NCBI GenBank assembly: GCA_025642075.2
Contig: JAODUO010001188.1
Span: 62,001 to 126,000 of the forward strand
DNA: 64,000 nucleotides
Source: Ridgeia piscesae
Lineage: Eukaryota; Annelida; Polychaeta; Sabellida; Siboglinidae
Direction of reading: 5' to 3'
The notes beneath the pieces are model-generated. The model made no database searches. It was not told the origin of the DNA and worked only from the letters and a program-made list of their open reading frames with translations. Each line of letters opens with the position of its first letter. Position 1 is the first letter of the stretch. Positions 1 through 12,700 of the stretch are shown here, piece after piece. The translations under genes were made by a program, and so were the position numbers.

Positions 1-2
1 CA

Positions 3-2439
3 GGAGGACCAATGAGCCATGAGATTGTAGATCAATCAGGAAGACCAATGGACCATTGTGTTGGAGATCAGTCTGGGGGACCGAGTGATCTGCATGCTGT
101 AATCGGTGTGGCTGTGGAAACGGACCAAGTTACGAGTGGGACAGTCAGTAAAAAAGTCCAACAGATTACAACAACTGGAGAAACTGACTGGCCGGTTGTA
201 GGTGATGTAACCAGAGAAACTGACCACAGCAGTATCAATGGCACCCAGAGAGGGAGTGGTGACAGTATTGATGTAGTCAACGGAACAGAGAAAAATATTG
301 ATGACATTGTTGACATGGATGACAGTTTGAATGGTGACATAGTTGACATTGACGACAATGTCAAAAGAATGCAGAAACCTGTTGACGTTATCAACGTAGA
401 TGACAGTGTGGACAGAATGCTGAAAGGGACCGGTGACGATGCTGACACAGATAACAGTGTCAATGGAATTCAAAGACGAACTGGTGACATCGTTAATACA
501 GGTGACAGTGTCAACAGAACAGATGTACAAAATGATGACACTGCCGGTATAGATGACAGTGTCAACAGAACAGAGATGGGAACTGGTGACACTGTTAATG
601 TAGATAACAGTATTAGCAGAACCGAGAGAGGGACTGGTGACACATTTGACGTCGATGACATGAGTGAGATGGACATCAGCAGCGAGTTTGGATCACAATC
701 ACTAAGTCACATGACCCGTCATTCTTCCGATGTTGACAGTGACACATTTGACCACAGTGACAGTGTGATGAGGGAGCTCCACGCAGAGATCCGGGGCTAC
801 CAGGAGCAGATGGAGCACTTCCGCGAAATCTCTCAACGCCAGCATCTAGCAGCGGTGAACCAGCTCCGCATGGAGCTGTCGGAGAAGAAACACAAAACTG
901 AGCAAGAGCTGGAGCTAGTGAAGTCTCGAGCAGCAGACACTGAGCAAGAGCTGGAGCAGGTGAAATCTCAAGCAGCAGACACTGAGCAAGAACTGGAGCT
1001 GGTGAAGTCTCAGGCAGCAGACACTGAGCAAGAGCTGGAGCTGGTGAAGTCTCAGGCAGCAGACACTGAGCAAGAGCTGGAGCTGGTGAAGTCTCAGGCT
1101 GCAGACACTGAACAAGAGCTGGAGCTGGTGAAGTCTCAGGCATCAGACACTGAGCAAGAGCTGGAGCTGGTGAAGTCTCAGGCATCAGACACTGAGCAAG
1201 AGCTGGAGCTGGTGAAGTCTCAGGCATCAGACACTGAGCAAGAGCTGGAGCTGGTGAAGTCTAAGGCAGCAGACACTGAGCAAGAGCTGGAGCTGGTGAA
1301 GTCTCAGGCATCAGACACTGAGCAAGAGCTGGAGCTGGTGAAGTCTCAGGCAGCAGACACTGAGCAAGAGCTGGAGCTGGTGAAGTCTAAGGCAGCAGAC
1401 ACTGAGCAAGAGCTGGAGCTGGTGAAGTCTCGTGCGGCTGAAGACGAGGATCACCTGAGGAGAGAACTGAGAGAGAGTTTCGCAGCTCAACTGGTGGAGA
1501 TAAAGAGTGAGCTGCTGATACAACAGAATGAGGAGATGGAAAATTGGAAGAACACCACCCACAGCAGGGGCTATGACACCCTGTCAGGTGACAAGGGTCA
1601 AAGGCCACATTCTGATGCCGAACTCATTCACACCGAGTCGGGGTCAAACATTGAATCTGTGATGCTACGGGAACTGCAAGGTGATTTTGACAGCAGGATC
1701 AGGTTGATAGAGGAACAGCATTTGGTGACATTGGATGAGCAACAGAAGGAACTTGATGGACTGCGGGCTGCTAGGGGCGAGATGGACAGACATCAAGGTG
1801 ACACTCAAGAGAAGACAACATTGCATCTTACTACTGAGCCAGATGACAACCAGTTGGTGTCAGGTGACAAACTAGACAGAGGCAAACTGAAAGAGGTGAC
1901 AGTTTTGAGAGACGACACAAAGTTAGTGTCAGTAGACAGAAAGGATGGAGACCTAATTGAAGAGATGACAGCTTTGACAGAAGAATGTTGGAAACTGAAG
2001 GCAAATTTGGTGGAATGTTCTGCTCAAATTAAGGAATGTAGTCACAAAGTAGACAGACCTGGTGACAAGGTGACACAAGAGTGGGATTTGTTTGATGACG
2101 CAGTCAGTGCATTGGTCACAGAGTTTGATGACACACAGGAATACGTGTCAGCAGAAGTGTCATCAAAGGGTGATGACAGTGAGTCCACAGGAACTGCATC
2201 GGTTGTTGACACGTCACTGTTTTGTGACAGTGGTGCAGATGTTGGTGACATAGTGCCACATGTTGGTGCCTGTAGTGACATGTCACAGCTCTGTGACAGT
2301 GGAAGTGGAAGTGGAGTTGACACTAAGCAGACAAAGTTGTCAACTTGTCGACTGCGCAGCGTCCGTGATGTCACACGAGTGGTCCTTGACTGCACCAGGG
2401 AGGTGGACACAATGAGGCAGTCTGTCACCGAGCAACAAG
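3..2439 (+). CDS. Exon 1 (partial at 5' edge): acidic repeat region, then 13 x 14-residue coiled-coil repeat
   Basis: Open frame from the window edge, so the Met at 12 need not be the start. The first 230 or so residues are Asp/Thr/Val/Asn-rich with an imperfect repeat of about 17 residues ([14 protein letters not shown]). After an EQM/LRMEL helix come 13 tandem copies of [14 protein letters not shown] (897-1442), exactly two heptads each. The rest is mixed helix and Asp/Ser/Gly-rich acidic stretches. The exon ends caacaag|gtgggt, one base into a Gly codon that exon 2 completes. No catalytic motif is seen. At more than 2.4 kb it is far longer than any other exon in the window. Confidence 0.85.
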
Positions 2440-5400
2440 GTGGGTAGTCACCCAGCGTCACCCACTGACACGTCACATAACATGGTTGACATCACTCGGT
2501 GTGGCTTTGCATCACTCGTGGTGCTTTTGTATAACAAGGTTTGGTTTTGCATCACGGCTTTCTTCACTGGGTGTTATGGTTTGCATCGTGCGTTTGCTTT
2601 TGCATCGCACTCATAGGGCTGGGCTTTGCATTGCGTTGTGTTGTATGGTAACATGTGGTTGTGTATGACAGGGTCTGGTTTTGTGTGAGAGTGGAATGGT
2701 TTGGAACGAGAGTTTGTTCACTGTGATGCCAGTTACCCATTAGGTACCTCACCAATTGGTAGTAGTGGACTTGGTTACTAACACTCTAACACTGACACTG
2801 TATAACACACTAACACTTACACTGTAGAACACACTAACACTGACACTGTACAGCATTCCTGTGGTTTTGTGCTCACTGGTTCTGTCAGAGTTCCTTCTGT
2901 CATTGTTGGTTCTGTCTCATGATTGACAACACAATGATTCAGTAATGACAATACTAGAATATTTGACAACACAATGATTCTATAATGACTGTACTGGAAT
3001 ATTTGACAACACAATGATTCTATAATGACTGTACTGGAATATTTGACAACACAATGATTCTATAATGACTGTACTGGAATATTTGACAACACAATGATTC
3101 TATAATGACTGTACTGGAATATTTGACAACACAGTGATTCTATAATGACTGTACTGGAATATTTGACAACACAGTGATTCTATAATGACTGTACTGGAAT
3201 ATTTGACAACACAATGATTCTATAATGACTGTACTGGAATATTTGACAACACAATGATTCTATAATGACTGTACTGGAATATTTGACAACACAATGATTC
3301 TATAATGACTGTACTGGAATATTTGACAACACAGTGATTCTATAATGACTGTACTGGAATATTTGACAACACAATGATTCTATAATGACTGTACTGGAAT
3401 ATTTGACAACACAATGATTCTATAATGACTGTACTGGAATATTTGACAACACAATGATTCTATAATGACTGTACTGGAATATTTGACAACACAGTGATTC
3501 TATAATGACTGTACTGGAATATTTGACAACACAATGATTCTATAATGACTGTACTGGAATATTTGACAACACAATGATTCTATAATGACTGTACTGGAAT
3601 ATTTGCAACACAATGATTCTATAATGACTGTACTGGAATATTTGACAACACAGTGATTCTATAATGACTGTACTGGAATATTTGACAACACAATGATTCT
3701 ATAATGACTGTACTGGAATATTTGACAACACAATGATTCTATAATGACTGTACTGGAATATTTGCAACACAATGATTCTATAATGACTGTACTGGAATAT
3801 TTGACAACACAGTGATTCTATAATGACTGTACTGGAATATTTGACAACACAATGATTCTATAATGACTGTACTGGAATATTTGACAACACAATGATTCTA
3901 TAATGACTGTACTGGAATATTTGCAACACAATGATTCTATAATGACTGTACTGGAATATTTGACAACACAGTGATTCTATAATGACTGTACTGGAATATT
4001 TGACAACACAATGATTCTATAATGACTGTACTGGGATATTTGACAACACAATGATTCTATAATGACTGTACTGGAATATTTGCAACACAATGATTCTATA
4101 ATGACTGTACTGGAATATTTGACAACACAGTGATTCTATAATGACTGTACTGGAATATTTGACAACACAATGATTCTATAATGACTGTACTGGAATATTT
4201 GACAACACAATGATTCTATGACTGTACTGGAATATTTGACAACACAGTGACTATGGAATGTATTTTTTCACGGCTCGAGCATTCAACATGATTGCAAGAA
4301 TTTAACTTACTTTGGAGCAAACTTTTGATTTATTCACAGCGGATCTGGTTCTATTGACAATATAGAGACCACATCATTGCACATTACATTTATAACTTGA
4401 TGTGATAAATAATCACATAAACATGATGCATTATATAAGTACGCATATAAGTGACATCACCTGTAAGTAACAGCGTGTGTCACTTGCAGGTGAGCTGAAG
4501 AGACTGAATGAGGAGAAGGAGGAGTGGTCGGCCCGCATGGAGGACATGAGGAGGTCCCTCACAGAGGAACACGACAAACACATACAGGAAGTCCTCGAGG
4601 AAACAAAGGACGCATTTGAAGAAGAACATGTAAGTTGCCTCTTTCTCGTGACAGCACTGTCATTTCTTTGTCACACTGTCATTGTTTATGTATGTATCAC
4701 AGTGAGCATTGTCATTGTTTATGTGAGCATTGCTTAAAGGTGGAAAAATCAATGGTTTGGTGTTATGCACCTAAAAGAGTTTACACAAACTAACCATTTG
4801 CATCTACAATCAAATTTTCACACCAATGTTTATTCAGAAAGTGGTCTTAAAGTGGAAAAATCGAGCAAAACCACAAATACCATGAATGGGACCATTTTGG
4901 TTGATGCAACAAATCAAAACCGAGCTTCTATTTGCACTTTGGAAAAATAATACATCACACTGCCGGCTACACTACTGGTTTGGTTGTCACAACAAAGGAT
5001 AGCCAAGCAGTGCCTTGTGTTGTTTTACAACGAAACCACGACAGCAATGTGCCACACTATTCCTCATAGGGTGGTATCAACAGTACAGGGAAAGACAGTA
5101 TCAGTGAGCTGTCTTTTTTGTTACCCTCTGAATCGAACAGAACTGAAAGAGTGGTCCAGTGGATTCGTTGGAATTGACAGTCACAGACACAGTGAGGGTG
5201 CCACATTACAAAAAAAATCACTTGCATTCTTCTAACGAAGAAAATTCACAAAACAAACAAGCAGATCTCAATGGCAACTTCTTCGGCGTTTCTGCTGTTA
5301 CCATAAAATCATTACATAAGTTAGCTTTACACAAAATACCTTTAGCGGTGCGTTTGTGCGCATAAAAATTTATAAACTTTACTTACTTTATTCACACGTG

Positions 5401-8400
5401 CGAATAGTTTAATTACTTATAAATAATATAATAATAATTAACTGTTATCATCGCTATGATCTGTAGGAAATTAATAAGTTTTATTATAATTCAATAATAT
5501 TTTATTTCATATAACGCCACACCCATAATTGTTTGTGGCACTTCACAACATACTGCTATTAAAACATTTTACAGCAAGAAGAATACTACCCACAGGAAAT
5601 ATTTTTAAATAAATAGTAAAAATAAATGTGTTATTATTAAATTATTCATGAAAATACAATACAAATTCCATAAAAACAATAGTAATAAATTAATGTAAAG
5701 GTATGGTTAATAGTAATAAATGATTAACATGATAAAATAAAGTAATTACGACATAACAATTATTTTCATTCAGCACATATGCATAAGAAAAAATTACTCA
5801 AACCATTTATCTACTTATGAATGATATTTCCACCACCAGATACATAATAATAATTTTGGACAAAACACTTCATTAATTATTGGGAAATATATGGTGGTAG
5901 AAAAAGAAGGTTTTGTTGCATTTAAAAATAATAATAATGTATTATTGTTTTAGTTATTATTGTTAAAAACATTGCTTATGTAATAAAAGCTTGCAGCACA
6001 TGCGTTCATAGAAATATTGTTAAAAAACAATGCGAAATCGTTGAACAAAACTAAATCATATTGTATTTAGGGCGGTAACATGAGTGAATCAGTAGGCTTT
6101 AGGCCCTACATTCGATGTAACTTTTGTTTCTCTTTTTTCTTCGATTTATTTCTACATCTACAAGACAAACCAGCACATTTTCTAATTGACTAGAAATCAT
6201 GAGTATCTGAATATGTTTACAAGAGAAGAGTGGGTTTTCGATTTGCTGCAATCTATGTCGGCAACATCCGTGACGTGCGCCGCTGATACGTCATTTTTAG
6301 TGCTCGTTTTCACTAAATCACAGACGATAGGTCACCAAATAAAAATACGACCCATTTGAATAATTATATCGTCGTAAAGAATACTATGCTGTCGTTTTAA
6401 TGATACTAAATGTGTACTATATAATACTGAGTGAACGCCGTAAAGACTGCTCGACCAATGCATATCTCAGTTCAGCTCCAGATCTGGTCGCTGCTAACAG
6501 GTGAAAGCAACGAACAATTTGTGTGTGGCTGGTTGCATTGGTCAAGTAGTCGTTCATTGTGAGTACATTTTAATCAGAAACGACCCGTGGCTAGGAAAAC
6601 GGTCGCTCAAGAGAGAGGTCGCACAAGACAGGTATTACTGTACTTGCAAGATTTATTATTATTATGTATTTTATGACTAACAGGTCATTTTAGTTAATTA
6701 TATAGACATGTATTTTTGTTATTTATTTAAAAATATTACCTGTGGGAAGTATTCTTCTTATTGCATATTTTTTAATAGCCGTATGTTGTGATGCGCCACA
6801 AATAATTATGTGATGTGCTATATGAAATAAGATATTATATTATGATAAAACTTATAATTTCCTGCAGATCATAGTGATAATAATAAGTAATTATTATTAT
6901 ATTATTTATAAGTTATTAAACTAATTCGCACGTGCGAATGCAGTAAGTAAAGTCAATATTCGTGTACACAAATGTGGTGTCTAATGATTTTTGTGTAAAC
7001 CTAACTTATATAGCGATTTTATGGTAACCGCATAGCCGCCAATGATGTCGAGTTGCTGTCATCTGTGCCTATTGTTTTGTGAGTTGTCTTCGTTAGATGA
7101 ATGCAAGTGAATTTTTTGGTACCATATTGTATGTATATTATGTAAGCTATGTGAGAAGTTTGGCAGCTGTTGGTGGTTGTTTTCATGGTTAGGTCAGAAA
7201 GTAAAAGACAGTACGCACAGTTCATGCAGACCATGTTGACTCCGCTACATCAGTCTCTTTCTAAAATGGCATAGCCCATAGACTTCCGATAGCTATGTGT
7301 TTTAATGTTATTTGGGCCAGCATTGCCTTTTTGCAAGCATTGCCTCTGTGTGTGCAAGCATTGTCTTTATCTATGTTCTCCTTTGTGTAGAATGTCTGTT
7401 TATCTAAGTATTGTCATTATGAGCAGAATATTTGTGATATACTAACGCCACAAGGCACACTGGTAGTAATAGTAAGCCATCTGATAAAACATAAAATCTG
7501 GATAACAACCCACCATGAGGCAGAAGCACAATACATCATAAGACATGTGGCTATCTCCAAAAGACACACAGATAACACCACAATGTCTGTCAAGGCATGG
7601 ATGTTAAACCAAGGCTTGTGGGTGTCACCACAACTCATGTGGATGTTGTCAGAAGGCATGTGGGTGTCATCACAAGGCATGTGGGTGTCATCACAAGGCA
7701 TGTGGGTGTCACACCAAGGCATATGGATGTCACCATCATCAATGTTGATGTCACCACAAGGCATGCATATGTCACCACAAGGCATGTGGATATAATTACA
7801 AAGCATGTAAATGTCACCACACGGGTGTCACATCAAAGCATGTGGATATCACCACAAGGCCCATACATCATGGATAGCACCACATGTAGATGTGACCACA
7901 AGGCATGTAGATGTGACCACAAGGCAATTGGGTGTTTCCACATGACATGCGCATGTCTCCACAAAATTTGAATATCACAGGATATGTGGATGTGACAACA
8001 AAGCATGCGGATGCCTCCATGAGGCAGGTGATTGCTTCAACGAGGCATGACTGTGTAAGAGAAGAATCTTAATTAGACGTGTGAAGCATTGCCTCTTAAT
8101 TAGCATGCAGCACTGGGTTAGTTAATTATTTAGTCAGTGAATCTGAGGAGCAGAGTCCAGCACTTGCCACTTGGTCAGTCATGGCAGTGACAAGGTCGGG
8201 TAAGTGGTGATTGATGTCCTAGGCATGTAACGGCACGCTTGAGTGAGACTGGTTGACAACACCTGTGCACTGTGGTGACTGTGACCTATGCATCTATGCA
8301 CTAGTTGCATGAGTTGTCATCAGTGTCGAGTTAGTTCCGTTTGTGACTGTCCCACTGCAGTCGGCCATAGTGAGACCCTGAACGTGTAGTTAAGGGTCTG

Positions 8401-9553
8401 ACTCTGGCAGTGAACCCAAGTTGGGTGGTCATTGTTCGATCGACACTGCGAGCTGGGTCGTCGACCGTGACTGACCGCTGGAACTGACCAATTGGTGGAC
8501 ACTGGACAGCACGTCTGAGCATGTTTACACGGAGATAGTGAGAGTACACAGCTCACATTGCTGGGTGGTCGTGTGTACACACCAGGGCTACATGACAGCA
8601 GGTGTACACTCCACACCCTCGTAGTTGTAGCAGTCTGTCATCACCTGTCTCTGTGTCCAGCTTCACGATGCTGTCTGTCATCTATCTGGCTAGGGTGTCT
8701 TCTAGATGACACTGTCACCATGTGGCACCTGACTGCAGGCATTGGCTCATTCCAGGTAGGCTACAGTCCAAGTGTAGAGCCAAAGGCTGTGTCACTATAG
8801 TAAAGAATTTATGGTTGTCTATGTTACTGCAGAGCCAAGACTTACATGGGTAACACTGTAGTGCCAACAGTTGAGGGTGTCATTATAGAGCCTAGGACTG
8901 TGTGTCATTTTAGAGCCCATAGTTGAACATGTCACTATATAATTCAGGGTTGTGTCACTTCAGCATCCAGGGCTGTGTCACTACAGCATCTAGTTCTGTT
9001 TGTCACTAGAATCCAGTGTTATGTGTCACTAGAAGTAGAACCCATGCCTGTGTGTTACTTGAGTGCAGACCTGTGTTAATTTTTACATGTGCTGTTATTT
9101 TAGTGATACATATACAGTATCAGTTTATGTAAGTTTTCACCAAAGTAGATCAGGTGTTATTTTTGTCATGCTTCCATAATTAATTTAATAGTTATGCATC
9201 GTAACAATCGTTTGTTTCAAATTAATGTGTAAGAAAAACTCAATCTGTAGTTATTAAACTTTTAAATAATGGTTAACACTTAACTAAATTATTGGAATAT
9301 ACAGTGGATTTTAAAAAATAGTTCAGCAATTTTTTATTACGATTAATACTTGAAGTGAAACACTATGCATGTTGTATATTTATCTGTCGTATCACTTTAT
9401 TATGTCCTTTATTATTTATTAACATTTGTTTATCTGCCAATAATAAACTGATAATGGGTGTCGTAATCTTGTCGTAGATAAGTCTGGAGGGTTTCCGCTT
9501 GTACAACATTGGGCTTAGGGGTGATATATTACACGTTGGGTGTAATATGTATG

Positions 9554-9618
<65 letters not shown>

Positions 9619-9654
9619 TTAGTGTATGCACATGATATATAATGAGAGGGTAGT

Positions 9655-9719
<65 letters not shown>

Positions 9720-12700
9720 TGTATATATATATAGTAGTAAACTAGTTGAAGGGAGCAATTTGTATGCCCGCTCGCACACAGAGTATAAGTAAGTGGGTAA
9801 TATATTTGATGAGTGAATGAATATCTGGGCAATTAAATATAATAACACTATTGGTAGAACATGCAATGTTCAGTTAAAATAAATGCACATATTTAATTAC
9901 CTCATGGATATTGAGTTAAACATGTAACATCATAGGTCTTATTCATGTTATATTTCAATAGCCAGACGCACTGACAGGCCATGTTTGATGCTACTTATAC
10001 TCAATAAATAAAAATGAATCTATATAAACTCAGAGTTCCGTTCAATTCGCCATGGTGTACGGTATATTTGCCATAGCTAATGACCTATGGCAATTTTGCC
10101 ATTAACAAACAGTTTATGTAAATTTTCACCCAAGAAGATCAGGTTCTATATTTTCTCATGGTTCCATAATCCAGTTAATAACTATGGTAATCTTGACTTT
10201 GCTTATGCATTATAATAATGATTTGTTTCAAATTAATATGTAACAAAAGCAGTTTGGAACGGTTAAACAATTCTTTTAAATAATTGTTTTTAAATGTTAA
10301 ACGTATCAACTAAATTTGAGTGAGTTTAGCTAATCTGAAAATTGACATGATTTTCCTGATTTGAAGGGCATGGTAAGTCCCCTACTGACACTGTGGCATA
10401 CTGTATATAAATGTGATATTACTGATTTATAAAGATCAAACCACTGAAGTCAGCCATGCCAGATAAGGTTGCTGTTCATAAACATAAATGTAAATATTGG
10501 CCAACGTTATAGCAAACTTGCAAACATTTGCTGAAGGCTTTGAACATGGAAGAGTTTGTACAGAAGTAAACAAAACAATATCTCACTCTCATGATCATGT
10601 TACAGTGGTTAGAATGCAACTAGAAATGGCACAGCTGGGCATGAGTTCTTACTTGGCACAATTAATAGTGTTCAAATATATTAATTCAAATTTGACTTGA
10701 ATCCTGTTAGTAAGAAGAGACACCATAAAAATAAGAGAAGGTTTTTATGGCTTGTCTCCAATCAAAAAAGTCTGACGTTCCTTGAATTTACATGAGATAT
10801 ATATCACTATTTTCGTATTTTAAATCGGGCACCTAAACTTTAGGTGGGGCAGAACTCTGAATGGAACGGTGAGTTAGTGTTGGATAAAGGGTAAATGGTG
10901 CTACTAATACCCGTCATTAATCCCTGGTACTAAACAGTTTATGTTTCAGTACATATCTTAGCTTACTTGGAAAAATTCTTACAAACACAAAGCTGCAGAA
11001 AAATCTCTTTTGAGTGGCCTGTTTTGGCTTATGTTTTGTTGTATTTGGTTCAGTTACAAAATCTATACACTTTGTGTCCAGAAACGCCAGCCATGTGCAT
11101 TTGCTAATCCGAAATTTTTTTTCTCAATAATTCCACAAATGCCATTGGCTGCGTCCAGTCCACTGTGAACAACATTATCTTGTGTATGAATGATGCATGG
11201 CTGTGTGCTTGACTGAAACTCAGAGTAAAAACACAAGCATCGTGTATTGATTTTTTACATAGGCTAAGATTTCATTCAAAATAGTTAGGCTGCTTAAATT
11301 AAAAGAGAAAACTACTGCCTTTGCCAGTCAGGGTCGGTGCAGCAGTTAATCTGAACAGTGACCAATGGTTTCTGTAGCCTGGTCAGTGTAGCAGGTAGGT
11401 ACATTAACACTGGTGACTTAGTAGATTCAGTGCAGACTCAATTACTAAATCTTTATTGCTAGAACTAGTAGGCATGACATAACAGTGTATTTAACAATCC
11501 TGCAACTCCCTGCATAATATTACATAGTTGTTCAGTAATTACATTGCAACAGTAGCAGAACCAGCTACAAAGGTAACAAGTGTAATAAAAACATAACCTT
11601 TGACCTACTACACTACAGCCATTACCCCCCCACTTTCCACCCCACTCTATCAACCCTAGTACTCTGTTACCTGATACCCTGTAATTACCACACACACACC
11701 AGCCCACCAAGCATTTGTAGTTCCCCCCTTGAAGAAATGAGCACCAGGTCATGGCTGGCTGACCCCAGCTTGTCCAGACTGGCAAGTCAGAGAGGGCCAC
11801 CAGTCAATAGACAGTGCCTCCTTTTGGCGGGTAAACACAAACAGTCTAGGACCCCCTCACAGAGGGGTGGGGAGATGTGACAGCTTGCAACCCTGAGAGA
11901 GGCCCTGTTGGGGACAGTAACATGTCCCTGTGTCATCAGAAAGCTGTGTGACACCACTGGAGCCTTGCACCTGACAACAGCCATTGTTGTAGTGCTGTGA
12001 TGCTGGAGTAGTGGCCTCAGACTACTGCATTATCACTCACCGGTCAGTGCAACAGCTTGCAGAAGTGTGGACAACGGCTGTGTGTGTGGTAGTAGCTGAC
12101 GGCCTGGCAGGATGAAGTAGGTCAGTGGGTTCTATACTTGTGGGGGGTCGGCTTAGGGATCCTGTGAGATCATGGTATATATTGGTTCTATTTACTTGCC
12201 TTTGTTTTTCTTTCTTTGAAGACACTCATTAAAAAAAACTGGACCAATTTTGAGCTAGTCTGTCCAGGTGATATTATATGTCTGTGAAGATCCATTAACT
12301 CTGCTGGAACCAGGGATTTTGAGCTTAGTAGAATATTATGATCGCAAGGAGCTCCTACAGTCAGAATCATCCTAAGATGGGCAGTGCCTCTCCCACTCTG
12401 GAGAATTATCACACAGTGTGAGAGGGTGTGAGTCCACAACAGGTGGCACATTTACCTGTAGCTGTGTGGAATATGTTGCTGTTCTGCTACACGACATAGA
12501 CACCAGGTAGAATAGGTCAACAGATTTTAGTTTCGAAAGTTGCAGGAAAAACAGGGTATTCAGTGTTTGAACTTGAAACAATAGAAAATGTCCCAATGTT
12601 TTTAGAATACAACTTTTGAAATTGTAACAAACCACCTCACTTGATCAACTTCCAGACCCCCTAAAACTAAGCAATCAGCCCCCCCCCCCGGTAGGAGAAT

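Larger units (their letters stand above)
5195..7125. mobile_element. Foldback-type non-autonomous element with long inverted repeats
   Basis: The left arm (about 5195-5620) and right arm (about 6720-7125) are reverse complements at roughly 80%; shared landmarks are cacttgcattc.tctaacga, cacgtgcgaat, atgatctg.aggaaatt and agaagaatact.cccacagg. The roughly 1.1-kb AT-rich centre has no transposase ORF. Exact termini and target duplication could not be fixed; weaker similarity may reach 5110 and 7205. Confidence 0.7.

Noticed and set aside
676..1562. - strand ORFs rich in [13 protein letters not shown]
   Set aside because: Shadow of the coding 42-bp repeat in exon 1; the + strand frame continues into spliced exons in phase.
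4984..5365. Two overlapping + strand ORFs after exon 2
   Set aside because: They run into the foldback element's arm and lack splice signals; no similarity recognised.
10497..10700. 67-codon + strand ORF as an exon in intron 2
   Set aside because: Weak charge pattern, no acceptor or donor in phase 0 at the right places, AT-rich surroundings.
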